Below are positions 1-8,326 of a stretch of DNA of 64,000 nucleotides, one piece after another. Each line of letters opens with the position of its first letter. Position 1 is the first letter of the stretch. The position numbers and the translations under genes are program-made. The DNA is taken from the NCBI GenBank assembly GCA_965207275.1, contig CBDBMH010000001.1:868001-932000 (forward strand), given 5' to 3'. A model generated the notes under the pieces. That model was not told where the DNA came from and did no database searches. It saw only the letters and a list, made by a program, of their open reading frames with translations. Source of the stretch: Bin22 sp965207275 (lineage in GTDB: Bacteria; Chloroflexota; Dehalococcoidia; Lucifugimonadales; UBA3495).

Positions 1-1
1 T

Positions 2-1150
2 GACGGGGACGTGGCCGCGGACTTGGCGGATGCCGAGGCTGAACTGGTAAGGCTGAATACCCGGGTGGAAGCATTGTCTGACACCGAGGTACTGGCCCGG
101 CTGCTTCTTCGGGCCGAGTCGGTAGCCTCTTCGCGCATTGAGGGCCTTGTAGTGGGCGGGCGCAGGCTGCTGCGGGCCGATGTGGCCCGCCAACTGGGAG
201 CAGAAGTCCGCGATGTGACAGCCGGTGAGGTGCTGGCCAACATTGACGCCATGGCATGGGGTGTGGAGACAGTATCCCCAACAGTTCCGATAACCCTGGA
301 CATTCTCCTGGAAGTCCACCGTCGTCTGCTGTCGGGAACCATTCTGGAGGAGCACGGCGGCCGCATTCGTACCGCGCAAAACTGGATCGGCGGCAGCAGC
401 TACAACCCCTGTTCCGCATCCTTTGTCCCGCCACCGCCTGATATGGTGGAGGGTTTGCTGGAAGACCTGGTGGCCTTCTGCAACGACGACGGACTGCCGT
501 CCCTGGCCCAGGCGGCGATTGGCCACGCTCAGTTCGAGACCATTCATCCCTTCGTGGACGGCAATGGCCGCGCCGGACGGGTACTCATCCACATGATCCT
601 GCGCCGGCGGGGCTATGCGGAAAACTTCCTGGTGCCCGTGTCTCTGGTGCTTGCCACTTGGGCGGAAGACTACGTGGCAGGCCTGACGGTCACCCGTTAC
701 CAGGGCGAAGCCGGGTCGGAACCGGCCCACGCCGGCTTCAACCGCTGGGTGGCCCTGTTCGCCACGGCCTGCCGCCGCGCCATGGAAGACGCTAACCGGT
801 TCGAGGAGCAGGTCCGTCATTTGCAAGCAACCTGGCGCCAGCGGGCGGGCAACCCGCGCCGGAATTCAGCGGCGAGTCGGCTCATAGACGCTTTGCCCTC
901 GTCTCCCGTATTGACGGTAGCCACCGCCGCCCAGCTGACCGGACGGTCCTTCCAGGCCTCCAACCAGGCAATTCAGCAACTGGTAAACACCGGGGTGCTG
1001 GAGCAGGTAAACGTGGACCGGAGAAACCGCGCCTTCGAGGCCCCCGAACTTGTCGAAATGTTTACTGCGCTGGAACGCCAGCTATCCAGCCCGTCCGGCG
1101 ATACCCTTGCCTCCGCGCCGATTCGCCCTGTGCCGAGGAGGATGTCGTGA
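2..1150 (+). CDS. Fic family AMPylase-type protein (5' end outside window)
   Basis: Fic proteins transfer AMP or related groups from nucleotides to target hydroxyls. The catalytic motif HPFVDGNGRAGR lies at residues 179-190, counted from the first GTG visible at 11. An inhibitory-helix motif of the [S/T]xxxE[G/N] type (S-SRI-EG, residues 40-45) lies N-terminal to it, as in autoinhibited class II Fic proteins. The C-terminal 100 residues look like a winged helix (TAAQLTGRSFQASNQAIQQL), the usual Fic-DNA-binding layout. The frame stays open to the first base of the window, so the true start is upstream. The family normally begins with about 20-40 more residues. Targets cannot be inferred. No partner antitoxin gene is visible. 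Confidence 0.9.
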   Translation, partial: DGDVAADLADAEAELVRLNTRVEALSDTEVLARLLLRAESVASSRIEGLVVGGRRLLRADVARQLGAEVRDVTAGEVLANIDAMAWGVETVSPTVPITLDILLEVHRRLLSGTILEEHGGRIRTAQNWIGGSSYNPCSASFVPPPPDMVEGLLEDLVAFCNDDGLPSLAQAAIGHAQFETIHPFVDGNGRAGRVLIHMILRRRGYAENFLVPVSLVLATWAEDYVAGLTVTRYQGEAGSEPAHAGFNRWVALFATACRRAMEDANRFEEQVRHLQATWRQRAGNPRRNSAASRLIDALPSSPVLTVATAAQLTGRSFQASNQAIQQLVNTGVLEQVNVDRRNRAFEAPELVEMFTALERQLSSPSGDTLASAPIRPVPRRMS

Positions 1151-1498
1151 AATGGGTGTCGCTAGCGGCCCCGCTGTGTAGATTCCCCATGGAAGGTTCA
1201 ACTCCCGCTCCGGACAGTAGCTATACAGATCAGGTGGCCTGAAGGCGGGAATGGTAGGGACAGACCAATATGCCTGCCCTTCTTCGTTGGCCAAACCGCG
1301 TAATTGAATGCTATCGCCCACGCAACTGTTCAGAGTCGGTGATTCGCCGCGTTCCGCAATGCTTCATTCCAATCCGAGCCCGAATCCAGTGAGTTTAATG
1401 CGGAATACAGACGAGAAATGTATAGGTTCCTGGATACCGGCGAAAGCCGGTATGGCGTGTTTTAAGGTAAACCAAACCTCTGGCTCTGAACGCCCCCA
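1151..1498. other. Intergenic stretch before the insertion sequence
   Basis: No gene is supported in these 348 bases. The segment 1365-1454 is a doublet of inverted REP-like palindromes (see the separate entry). The last five bases, CCCCA at 1494-1498, are the left target duplication of the IS1380 element. Confidence 0.6.
1365..1454. repeat. REP doublet (REPIN-like), 90 bp, copy 1
   Basis: The left half starts CATTCC at 1365 and ends GAATCCAG near 1388. The right half runs TGGATACCGGCGAAAGCCGG then TATG to 1454. Each half is a short imperfect palindrome and the halves are inverted relative to each other. The second copy at 55157-55246 has the same total length, and its right-hand 24 bases are identical. 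Confidence 0.65.
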
Positions 1499-1522
1499 CC
1501 CAAATCCACCACCTAATGGGAG
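1499..1522. repeat. IS1380 left terminal inverted repeat
   Basis: This 24-bp sequence is the exact reverse complement of 3365-3388. A 5-bp target duplication, CCCCA, abuts it on the left. Confidence 0.92.
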
Positions 1523-1528
1523 GAAAAG

Positions 1529-1598
1529 ACCTCGTTGGAGCCAGCGGCAAAGCTGGCTATGATGGTTACGGGACAAACACAACCATCACCAACGAGGT
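1529..1598 (+). promoter_or_regulatory. Three-way-junction leader hiding the transposase ribosome-binding site
   Basis: Three perfect stems meet with at most one unpaired base at the junction. P1 pairs 1529-1538 with 1589-1598 (10 bp). P2 pairs 1539-1545 with 1552-1558 (7 bp). P3 pairs 1560-1567 with 1581-1588 (8 bp). The Shine-Dalgarno GAGGTG at 1594-1599 lies 8 nt before the ATG at 1608, and GAGGT is the 3' strand of P1. A transcript entering from outside the element would therefore mask the start. A transcript starting inside P1 would not. The pairing is read from the sequence; the regulatory role is inferred by analogy with IS10/IS50 leaders. Confidence 0.6.
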
Positions 1599-1607
1599 GC
1601 AGTCATT

Positions 1608-3131
1608 ATGCAACAGGGAGTCCTGCCATTCCAGTATGGGACGGAGCATCGCGCGGGGGGCATGACGGGGCTGTCGGGGTTGGCGGTCTATCTGGAAATG
1701 GCCGATGCGATGGGGCTGGGCGAGTCGATCCGGCGCTACGTGAAGGTCAAGGAGGGCGGACAGGGATGGACGGACCGGCAGATGGTCACCGCGCTGGTGC
1801 TGCTGAATCTGGCCGGTGGAGAAGGAGTGGACGACCTCCGGGTGCTGGAAGGGGACGAGGGTCTGGGCCGGATGTTGGGCCGGGTGGAGACGCACCGGCA
1901 GCGGGCTTGTGAGCGCCGGGAGGAGGGCAGCCGGTGGCGGGGCGGGCGGCGCCGCAGCGTCCCGTCTCCGTCGGCGGTGTTCCGGTACCTGGGCCGGTTC
2001 CACGACCCGGTTCAGGAGGAGGCCAGGCAGCCCCATACGGCGTACATACCCGCGCCCAGCGGCGCGCTGCGCGGGCTGGGGAAGGTCAACGCCGAGATGA
2101 TGAGCTTCGTCCGGGACCACCTGGAGCAGGAGCAGGCGACGCTGGACATGGACGCGACGCTGATCGAGACCTACAAGCAGGAGGCGCTGTACTGCTACCA
2201 GGGCTACAAGGCCTACCAGCCGATGGTCACCTACTGGGCCGAGGCGGACCTGGTGGTCCATTCGGAGTTCCGGGACGGCAACGTGCCAGCGGGGTTCGAG
2301 CAACTGCGGGTGTTGCGGGAGTCGCTGGCCCATCTGCCGGAGGGCGTGGTGAAGGTGATGCTGCGGTCGGACACGGCGGGGTACCAAGTTGAGTTGTTGC
2401 GGTACTGCGCCGAGGGGAGGGATGAGCGGTTCGGAGTGATCGAATTCGCGGTGGGGGCGGACGTCACGGAGGGGTTCAAGCGTGCGGCAGCCGAAGTGGA
2501 GGAGAGCCAGTGGCGCCGGTTGCCCCGGATGGTGGGGGAGTTGGCGGTGGAGACGGAACAGGAGTGGGCCGAGGTGGACTTCGTGCCCGATAGATTGGCT
2601 TATTCCAAGAATGATCCCGACTACCGTTTCATAGCGGTCCGGGAGCCGCTGAGGCGGCCGCCGCTGCCGGGCATGGAGGATGACCTGGAGTTGTCGGTTC
2701 CGGCGATGGAGATGCCGGACCGGGGCTGGTACAAGATCCGGGGGATAGTGACTAACCGGGAGCTACCGGGAGATGAGGTGGTGCGGTGGTACCGGGAGAG
2801 ATGCGGGAAGGGCGAGGAGGTGCATGGTGTGCTGAAGGAGGACTTGGCTGGCGGGAGGCTGCCGTCGGGACAGTTCGGGGCCAACGCGGCCTGGTGGGCG
2901 ATAGCGGCGCTGGCGTTCAACCTGAACTCGGCGGTCAAGCAGTTGGCCCTGGGCGGTCAGTGGGTGAACAAGCGGCTCAAGGCGGTGCGCTTTGCTCTGA
3001 TCAATCTGGCCGGACGGGTGGTCTGCCACGCCAGGAAGCTGCTGATCCGGCTGGCCCGGGGCCATCCATCCTTCCCGCTGCTGGCGGGAGCGCACCGGAG
3101 AATAGCGGCGCTGGCCCACGGCCCACCCTGA
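1608..3131 (+). CDS. IS1380-family DDE transposase
   Basis: This 507-residue protein catalyses cut-and-paste transposition of the surrounding element. The N-terminal region (GLSGLAVYLEMADAMGL, then a metal-free DNA-binding helical part) is typical of the family. The probable DDE triad is D182 in DMDATLIET, D255 in LRSDTAGYQ, and E403 or E404 in the YRERCGKGEE motif, which corresponds to the YxxRxxxE signature. Start at ATG 1608 has GAGGTG 8 nt upstream, inside a stem-loop leader. The gene is intact and slightly longer than many relatives (about 430-500 residues). It is the only gene in the element. Confidence 0.93.
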   Translation: MQQGVLPFQYGTEHRAGGMTGLSGLAVYLEMADAMGLGESIRRYVKVKEGGQGWTDRQMVTALVLLNLAGGEGVDDLRVLEGDEGLGRMLGRVETHRQRACERREEGSRWRGGRRRSVPSPSAVFRYLGRFHDPVQEEARQPHTAYIPAPSGALRGLGKVNAEMMSFVRDHLEQEQATLDMDATLIETYKQEALYCYQGYKAYQPMVTYWAEADLVVHSEFRDGNVPAGFEQLRVLRESLAHLPEGVVKVMLRSDTAGYQVELLRYCAEGRDERFGVIEFAVGADVTEGFKRAAAEVEESQWRRLPRMVGELAVETEQEWAEVDFVPDRLAYSKNDPDYRFIAVREPLRRPPLPGMEDDLELSVPAMEMPDRGWYKIRGIVTNRELPGDEVVRWYRERCGKGEEVHGVLKEDLAGGRLPSGQFGANAAWWAIAALAFNLNSAVKQLALGGQWVNKRLKAVRFALINLAGRVVCHARKLLIRLARGHPSFPLLAGAHRRIAALAHGPP

Positions 3132-3364
3132 CCTGGGACGGTCTGCGCCACTACCGACGGGCATTCAAGCGACGGGGACTCCCGCCGTAGGGACACTGCG
3201 CCCTTCTCCAGGACCGGTTGGCATAGACCTCGCCCTGGCGTCGCCGGCCAACGCCCCAATATCCCCTTCCAGCGCCTACTCCTGCCACGCCAACCCACTG
3301 CCAACCTGTCAGCCGTCAGCCGATGCCCCAACCGGCCCAATCAAGGAGCCCCAAAACCATTTTT

Positions 3365-3388
3365 CTCCCATTAGGTGGTGGATTTGGG
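3365..3388. repeat. IS1380 right terminal inverted repeat
   Basis: This is the exact reverse complement of 1499-1522 over 24 bp, followed at once by the CCCCA target duplication (3389-3393). Confidence 0.92.
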
Positions 3389-3518
3389 CCCCACCGCCCG
3401 CCTTGACCCCCGCCACCTTCATTGTTAGAATGCCCCCAAGGCATCCCCCGCAGGAAACTCGCTTGCGTTTCCTTTCTGATTTACCGAATCCGTAACTTTT
3501 GCAAGGATTGGTGGCGAT

Positions 3519-4745
3519 ATGGTTACTGCTGTCAGCGACAACATGTTCACCGAGGACGTAATCAACGACCCCTACACTTATTACGGTACCCTCCGCGAGG
3601 AGGACCCCGTCCACTGGAACGAACTCTACGACTTGTGGGTCATTACCCGCCACGACGATCTGGTCTGGCTCACCCGCCACAACGAACTGTTCTCGTCGGC
3701 CGTCTTCAAGAACGACCCGCGCCCTCCCTATCCCACCATCTACGACTCCGACCTGGGCCTGTACGAGTTCGTGCGTGAGTACCAGGGCCGCCAGTTCATC
3801 CAGCACGACCGTCCCGCCCACCTGGACATGCGCAAGGTGGTCCACGGCTACTTCACCCCCCGCTCCATGGAGGAGTGGCGACCCATGGTCAAGGACGTCA
3901 TCAAGGACCTGCTGGACGAGGCGGAAGAACGCGGCAGCATGGACGTGATGCGGGACTTTGCCACGCCCCTGCCCCTGCTGATCATTGCCGAAATGATGGG
4001 CGTCCCCAAGCAGGACCGCCCCTACATCCGCGAGGTGGCTGAAAAGCTCCTTTACGTGGGCCGCGGCGAACCCTGGCGCATGCAGAACTTCTCCGAGGGC
4101 ATCAGCGAGATGATCGAGTACGTGAAGCCGCTGGTGGAGAAGCGCATCGTCAACCCGGAGGACGACTTCATTTCCGTCCTGGCCCAGGGCGAGCGGCAAG
4201 GCGTCTTCAGCCGCGAACAGGTCATTTCCAACTCGTCCCTGCTGCTGCTGGCCGGCCACGAGACCACCATCAACCTGCTGTGCAACGGCATCCTGTCCTT
4301 CATCCGCAACCCCGACCAGTACGACCTGCTCCGCAGCGACATCGAGGGGATGTACGTCAAGGCCAACGAGGAATGCCTGCGCCACGACTCGTCGGTCAAG
4401 TCCATCACCCGCATCGCCTCCGAGGACGTGGAACTGCGGGACAAGGTCATCAAGAAGGAGGACCGCATTCGCTGGTTCATCTCGTCGGCCAACCGGGACC
4501 CCCGCAAGTTCGAGAATCCCGACGACTTTGACATCACTCGCTGGCCCAACCCCCACGTGGCCTTCGGCGCCGGTATCCACCACTGCCTGGGCGCCACCCT
4601 GGTGCGGGTGGAGGGCCAGGAGGCCTTCAAAGCCTTCGCGGAGCGCTTCGAGTCCCTGCACCTGGACACCACCGACGACCAGTTGGAGTACCAGCCCAGC
4701 ATCACCTTCCGGTCTCTGAAGTCGCTGCCCATCACCTGGAACTAG
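3519..4745 (+). CDS. Cytochrome P450
   Basis: This soluble 408-residue bacterial monooxygenase has all class signatures. The I-helix oxygen-activation motif AGHETT is at 245-250. The K-helix ExxR is E285-CL-R288. The haem loop FGAGIHHCLG is at 349-358, with C356 as the axial ligand. Length is normal for bacterial P450s of the CYP107/CYP123-like type, and there is no membrane anchor. A ferredoxin gene follows 153 bp downstream and is the obvious electron donor; no reductase is nearby. ATG 3519 is used, with ATG 3543 as an alternative. The substrate is unknown. The IS right end lies 130 bp upstream, so the insertion may have changed the gene's promoter. Confidence 0.95.
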   Translation: MVTAVSDNMFTEDVINDPYTYYGTLREEDPVHWNELYDLWVITRHDDLVWLTRHNELFSSAVFKNDPRPPYPTIYDSDLGLYEFVREYQGRQFIQHDRPAHLDMRKVVHGYFTPRSMEEWRPMVKDVIKDLLDEAEERGSMDVMRDFATPLPLLIIAEMMGVPKQDRPYIREVAEKLLYVGRGEPWRMQNFSEGISEMIEYVKPLVEKRIVNPEDDFISVLAQGERQGVFSREQVISNSSLLLLAGHETTINLLCNGILSFIRNPDQYDLLRSDIEGMYVKANEECLRHDSSVKSITRIASEDVELRDKVIKKEDRIRWFISSANRDPRKFENPDDFDITRWPNPHVAFGAGIHHCLGATLVRVEGQEAFKAFAERFESLHLDTTDDQLEYQPSITFRSLKSLPITWN

Positions 4746-4782
4746 GGAAGGACACTATTGTGTTGATGGCTCCACCGTGTGT

Positions 4783-4845
4783 CCGTTCGTGGTGAGCTCG
4801 TCGAACCATGAGCGGGTGGCCCTTCGACCGACTCAGGGCGAACGG
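4783..4845. repeat. Dispersed palindromic repeat (PEPVEG type)
   Basis: Two related palindromes lie between the P450 and ferredoxin genes: one starts CCGTTCGTGGTGAGC at 4783, the other runs CCCTTCGACCGACTCAGGGC to CGAACGG at 4845. The outer 7 bases (CCGTTCG and CGAACGG) are inverted repeats. A related unit occurs inside the coding region at 18380-18404. Confidence 0.6.
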
Positions 4846-4898
4846 TTGAATTAGCCGTCACTCCAAATGAGGCAGACCACTGGGGAGGAACCACAGTC

Positions 4899-5129
4899 AT
4901 GGCCCAGGAACGCAAGCTGAAAATCACCGTTGACCACGACGTCTGCGTCGGCAACGCCATGTGCGAGACCTTCGCCACCAACACCTTCGCCCTGAACGAC
5001 GACCGCCAGTCCGAGGCGGTCAACCCTCAGGGCGACCCGCTGGCCCAGGTGCTGGAGGCGGCCGACAACTGCCCGGTAAGCGCCATCACCGTGGAAGACG
5101 CGGAAACGGGGGAGAGGCTGTTCCCATAA
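4899..5129 (+). CDS. P450-type single-cluster ferredoxin
   Basis: This 76-residue ferredoxin has cysteines C16, C22 and C58 in the pattern CxxxxxC...CP. The usual second cysteine of a 4Fe-4S site is replaced by N19, so a 3Fe-4S (or labile 4Fe-4S) cluster is expected, as in ferredoxins paired with actinobacterial P450s. It follows the P450 gene on the same strand and very probably feeds it electrons. Start at ATG 4899 is supported by a GGGGAGGA stretch upstream. No ferredoxin reductase is encoded nearby, so reduction must come from elsewhere in the genome. Confidence 0.9.
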   Translation: MAQERKLKITVDHDVCVGNAMCETFATNTFALNDDRQSEAVNPQGDPLAQVLEAADNCPVSAITVEDAETGERLFP

Positions 5130-5187
5130 GTCATAAGTATTGTTCCCACGCCGGTGGTAACCTTGACGCCGGTCGACGAAAGACGTA

Positions 5188-5211
5188 GGGGCAGACTAGC
5201 GCGTCTGCCCC
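5188..5211. terminator. Hairpin between convergent ferredoxin and nirK genes
   Basis: GGGGCAGAC (5188-5196) pairs with GTCTGCCCC (5203-5211) across a 6-base loop. It lies between the two convergent stop codons and could end transcription in both directions. There is no T-tract, and similar hairpins occur at 29665-29686 and, degenerate, near 51781, so it is also a dispersed repeat. Confidence 0.45.
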
Positions 5212-5253
5212 AACGTTTACCCTCACCCCTTAACGAATTTTCAATCCGGCAAC

Positions 5254-6417
5254 CTAACGAATGGGTCCCGGCGGCCTTGGCTGCTCCATCAGGTCATTGT
5301 TCCACTCCCCTTTGACCGTAAGTATCGCTTTGGCATCGTAGATGAAAGCCTCGATCAGGTTGTGGGAAAGGTACACATAGGTACCAGGCTGCCGGAGATC
5401 GTGGATTGAGGCCCAGGCGGAGCCGGCGGCGATTACCCAGGTTTCCAGGTCAATCTCGGGTGGGTTGTTAAAGCTTCCCCGTTCCCAAACGTAGTCTCCG
5501 TGCCCGCCAATCAGGTGGGGGTAGGACTGGCGGTTAGCCTGGGCATGGACAATCAGCACCTTCTCCCCCACGTTGGCCGTCAACTCGCCGTCACCCTGGA
5601 GCGCGCCGGTCTTGCCGTTGAATACGATGTGAGTGGGGGTCAGGCTGGCCATAGCTTCCAGGTCATGGGCGAAAGAGGAGCCGGCCATTTCGTAGCGCTT
5701 GAACCCACCCGACTTATCCCCGGGAATATAATAGTCTTGCTCCCCGATGTAGTAGGCCCGGTCATAGCGGAGCGGGTTGCCGGCCGGGTCCTTCAGGCCG
5801 TCCCGCGGCAGCACCATAATAGCGCCGTTCATACCGTGGGTAACATGCCAGGGCACCATGGTGCCTCCCGGCGCGCAGTGGTAAACGAAAACTCCGGGCT
5901 TGACAGCGCGGAAGCGCAATACCACCTCTTGCCCCGGCGCTACGTGGGTCAACTCGCCCCCGCCCAATGCGCCTGTGGATGCGTGGAAGTCTATGTTATG
6001 CGGCAGTTCGTTGCTGACCGGATTGACCAGGGTCAGCTCGACGTAATCACCCTCGTTCACCACGATTATTGGCCCGGGAACCGAACCGTTAAAGGTAAAC
6101 GACCAGGCGAAGACACCGGGGGCGATTTCCGTTTCAGTCTCGTTGACTACCATCCGGACCTGCACCACCCGGGGTTCCCCGTTGTACACCTGCTGGTGAA
6201 CGGGCAAGGCCGGCGGCGCTACCAGTTGCTGGGTAACCCGTTCCAGGCCGGCCAAGTCCTCCGGTTCCCAGGTTATGGGACCTTCCCAGTAGGTACTGCC
6301 CGCCTCACCGGAGGTGTTTTCGGTGTTGCAAGCCACCGCCCCCGCAAAAAGCGTCAGCAGGACGATAACGGCTAAGGGAAACCCGATTTTTCCTTGCCAC
6401 AAGCTTCGGTGCAGCAT
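5254..6417 (-). CDS. nirK: Copper-containing nitrite reductase (NO-forming)
   Basis: The enzyme reduces nitrite to nitric oxide. The 387-residue protein keeps every copper ligand. Type 1: H140, C181, H191, M196. Type 2: H145, H180, H352 (in HNLIEAF). The catalytic pair is D143 and H301 (HLIGGHGD). The N-terminus is a hydrophobic signal ending FAGAVAC30, probably a lipoprotein signal although the -3 residue is Ala, so the enzyme would sit outside the membrane. ATG 6417 has a GGAGGGG site 5 nt upstream, which decides against longer starts. A sigma-70-type promoter lies at 6466-6494. No nitric oxide reductase or NirV is nearby, so the electron donor and the fate of NO are not visible. Confidence 0.95.
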   Translation of the reverse strand: MLHRSLWQGKIGFPLAVIVLLTLFAGAVACNTENTSGEAGSTYWEGPITWEPEDLAGLERVTQQLVAPPALPVHQQVYNGEPRVVQVRMVVNETETEIAPGVFAWSFTFNGSVPGPIIVVNEGDYVELTLVNPVSNELPHNIDFHASTGALGGGELTHVAPGQEVVLRFRAVKPGVFVYHCAPGGTMVPWHVTHGMNGAIMVLPRDGLKDPAGNPLRYDRAYYIGEQDYYIPGDKSGGFKRYEMAGSSFAHDLEAMASLTPTHIVFNGKTGALQGDGELTANVGEKVLIVHAQANRQSYPHLIGGHGDYVWERGSFNNPPEIDLETWVIAAGSAWASIHDLRQPGTYVYLSHNLIEAFIYDAKAILTVKGEWNNDLMEQPRPPGPIR

Positions 6418-6465
6418 TTCCCCTCCAATCCAACTCCGGTTCCAGCCCGGTTTGTTGGATTGGGG

Positions 6466-6494
6466 AGTATAAAGCATGATACAGTTTATATCAA
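6466..6494 (-). promoter_or_regulatory. Sigma-70-type promoter of nirK
   Basis: On the minus strand TTGATA (6489-6494) and TATACT (6466-6471) are separated by exactly 17 bp, about 50 bp before the nirK start. Both boxes are 5/6 matches to consensus. An FNR-like half site TTGAT overlaps the -35 box, but its partner is not at the right distance. Confidence 0.6.
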
Positions 6495-6716
6495 GTCGTA
6501 TTATATAGAGCAACTACCACATTTTGATAAGCTGCCTTTCCTGGGCCAGATTATACCGGCCAAATCATGACATTGGCTTAATGCAGAGTTGCTCCGCCTG
6601 ATCTGGCCCCCATGCGGCCCCCGCCCCCATCTATGGTACTATTGGGCGCATAAGCAATCTGAAGGTTGAAAGGGGGCCCGGCCTCCGCCCAACCACGAAC
6701 TTCAGGAGGAAACGTT

Positions 6717-7736
6717 ATGCCCTTTGGAGACAATGACTGGCTGGCCCTGACCCAGGAAGAGACGTTGGAGCCCGGCCTGCCCATCTGTGATCCCCACCAC
6801 CACTTCTGGGATGGCCGCACCGAGCGCATGCCCTACCAGCGTTACCTGATCCACGAACTGGCCGACGACATTAACAGCGGCCACAACGTGCGTTCCACCG
6901 TCTTCATCGAGGCCCGCTCCATGTACCGGCCCGACGGTCCCGAGCAGCTTCGCCCCGTGGGCGAGGTGGAGTTCGTCCAGGGCATTGCGGCGGCCAGCGC
7001 CAGCGGCATCTACGGCGAAGGTCGCGGCGCGGCGGCCATCATCGGCGCCGCCAACCTGGACCTGGGCGCCGACGTGGAGTCGGTGCTGGAGGAATTGCAG
7101 GAGGCCAGCCCCAACCGGTTCCGGGGCATCCGGTCCGCCAACGGCTACGACCCCCACCCGGATATCGAGAACCGCGCTGCCCAGGGCCGAATGGGCACCC
7201 CCAACTTCCGGGCCGGCGCCCAGGTACTGGAGCGCAAGGGCCTGGTAATGGACATCACCGCCTACTTCCACCAGGCCGATGAACTGGCCGACTTCGCCCG
7301 CGCCGTGCCCGACCTGCCCCTCATCTTCAACCACATCGGCGGCCTGCTGCGGATTGGCCCCTACGCCAACCGGGACGACGAGGTGCTGGCCCAGTGGCGG
7401 GAAAGCATCGACACGGTGGCCGCTTGCCCCAATATCTACATGAAGCTGGGCGGCGTCGGCCAGCCCCGCTACGGGTTCGACTGGCACGAGTGGAACCGCC
7501 CCATCGGCTCCGTCGCCCTGGCCGAGGCCCTGGGGCCTTTGATGAACTATTGCATTGAGAAGTTCGGGCCGGAACGCTGCATGTTCGAGAGTAACTTCCC
7601 GGTGGACAAGGTTTCCTACTCCTACAACGTGCTGTTCAACGCATTCAAGCGCCTGTCCGCCGGCTATTCATCCAGCGAACGCGCCGCCCTCTTCCACGAC
7701 ACGGCGGTAAAGGTGTACGGGATAGACTACCGGTAG
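6717..7736 (+). CDS. Amidohydrolase family 2 (TIM-barrel) protein
   Basis: This 339-residue protein belongs to the amidohydrolase-2 superfamily (PF04909), which includes decarboxylases and lactone hydrolases. The metal-binding HxH is in CDPHHHFWDG near residue 24. Other barrel motifs are LIFNHIGG (about 205) and ESNFPVD (about 295), the last carrying the usual C-terminal acidic residue position. ATG 6717 is preceded by AGGAGG at optimal distance. The neighbours (MmgE/PrpD, P450) suggest breakdown of an organic acid or ring, but the substrate cannot be named. Confidence 0.85.
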   Translation: MPFGDNDWLALTQEETLEPGLPICDPHHHFWDGRTERMPYQRYLIHELADDINSGHNVRSTVFIEARSMYRPDGPEQLRPVGEVEFVQGIAAASASGIYGEGRGAAAIIGAANLDLGADVESVLEELQEASPNRFRGIRSANGYDPHPDIENRAAQGRMGTPNFRAGAQVLERKGLVMDITAYFHQADELADFARAVPDLPLIFNHIGGLLRIGPYANRDDEVLAQWRESIDTVAACPNIYMKLGGVGQPRYGFDWHEWNRPIGSVALAEALGPLMNYCIEKFGPERCMFESNFPVDKVSYSYNVLFNAFKRLSAGYSSSERAALFHDTAVKVYGIDYR

Positions 7737-7831
7737 TAACCATTGCAGGGACGGGCCTCACGGAGGGTTGCTTCTGCTGACAGTTGGCCCTTTCGGCTGT
7801 CCGCCGGAGTATGCTCCAATACTGAGCGTAT

Positions 7832-8293
7832 ATGGTTGGACCAAGGGAAAATCGTGAGCGCGGGTCGGTGTGGAACGTGGCGGCCCGGTGGGTGCCCTGG
7901 TGCCTGGCGCTCATCTTCTTGCTGACCATCGGCTGGACGGCCTTTGTTGCCTGGACGCTGGCGACCCACGGTAACTACGCCAGCAACTCGCTACTGGCGA
8001 TTGACACCGCCGACAAGAGTGGCCCGGCGGCGCCCCTGATACTGTTGCTGGCCGTGTGTGTCATATCTCTAGTCGATTCATTGGAGGGTATTGTCGTGGT
8101 TACCAAGAGATACCTGGACAGTAAACTGGTTGAACCGATAAGAAAGCAACTACGGGAAGAAGGAGTATCGGAAGAACGAGAGCGGTGGCAAGCCTGGAAC
8201 AAGAGACGGTTGGAAGCCGAAGCCCACGGAGAACCCTTTGACGAACCCCCGCCTGGACACTCCCACGACGACCCAAGAGGTAGCCAGACCTGA
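7832..8293 (+). CDS. Small two-span membrane protein, unknown function
   Basis: The 153-residue product has two clear hydrophobic segments (about residues 22-43 and 66-88), then a highly charged, probably helical cytoplasmic tail (RKQLREEGVSEERERWQAWNKR) and a Pro/His-rich end. No family is recognised. It sits 95 bp after the amidohydrolase and 33 bp before the MmgE/PrpD start, on the same strand, so cotranscription is plausible. The start is uncertain because no strong ribosome-binding site precedes ATG 7832. Confidence 0.6.
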   Translation: MVGPRENRERGSVWNVAARWVPWCLALIFLLTIGWTAFVAWTLATHGNYASNSLLAIDTADKSGPAAPLILLLAVCVISLVDSLEGIVVVTKRYLDSKLVEPIRKQLREEGVSEERERWQAWNKRRLEAEAHGEPFDEPPPGHSHDDPRGSQT

Positions 8294-8326
8294 CGGATAG
8301 TGCCAATTAGCAGCACGGAGAACTCC

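Larger units (their letters stand above)
1499..3388 (+). mobile_element. Complete IS1380-family insertion sequence
   Basis: The element is 1890 bp. Its ends are 24-bp perfect inverted repeats (1499-1522 and 3365-3388, outer bases CCCAAATCCACCACC). It is flanked by a 5-bp direct repeat, CCCCA, at 1494-1498 and 3389-3393, as expected for this family (4-5 bp duplications). It carries one intact transposase gene and a structured 109-base left leader. The intact ends, duplication and reading frame suggest a recent and possibly still active insertion between the Fic gene and the P450 gene. Confidence 0.93.

Noticed and set aside
3309..4661. Open frame of 450 codons on the minus strand
   Set aside because: It is the complement of the P450 gene, and its start would lie within the IS right end.
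6477..6494. FNR box upstream of nirK
   Set aside because: TTGAT and ATCA half sites exist, but they are separated by 9 bases where 4 are needed.
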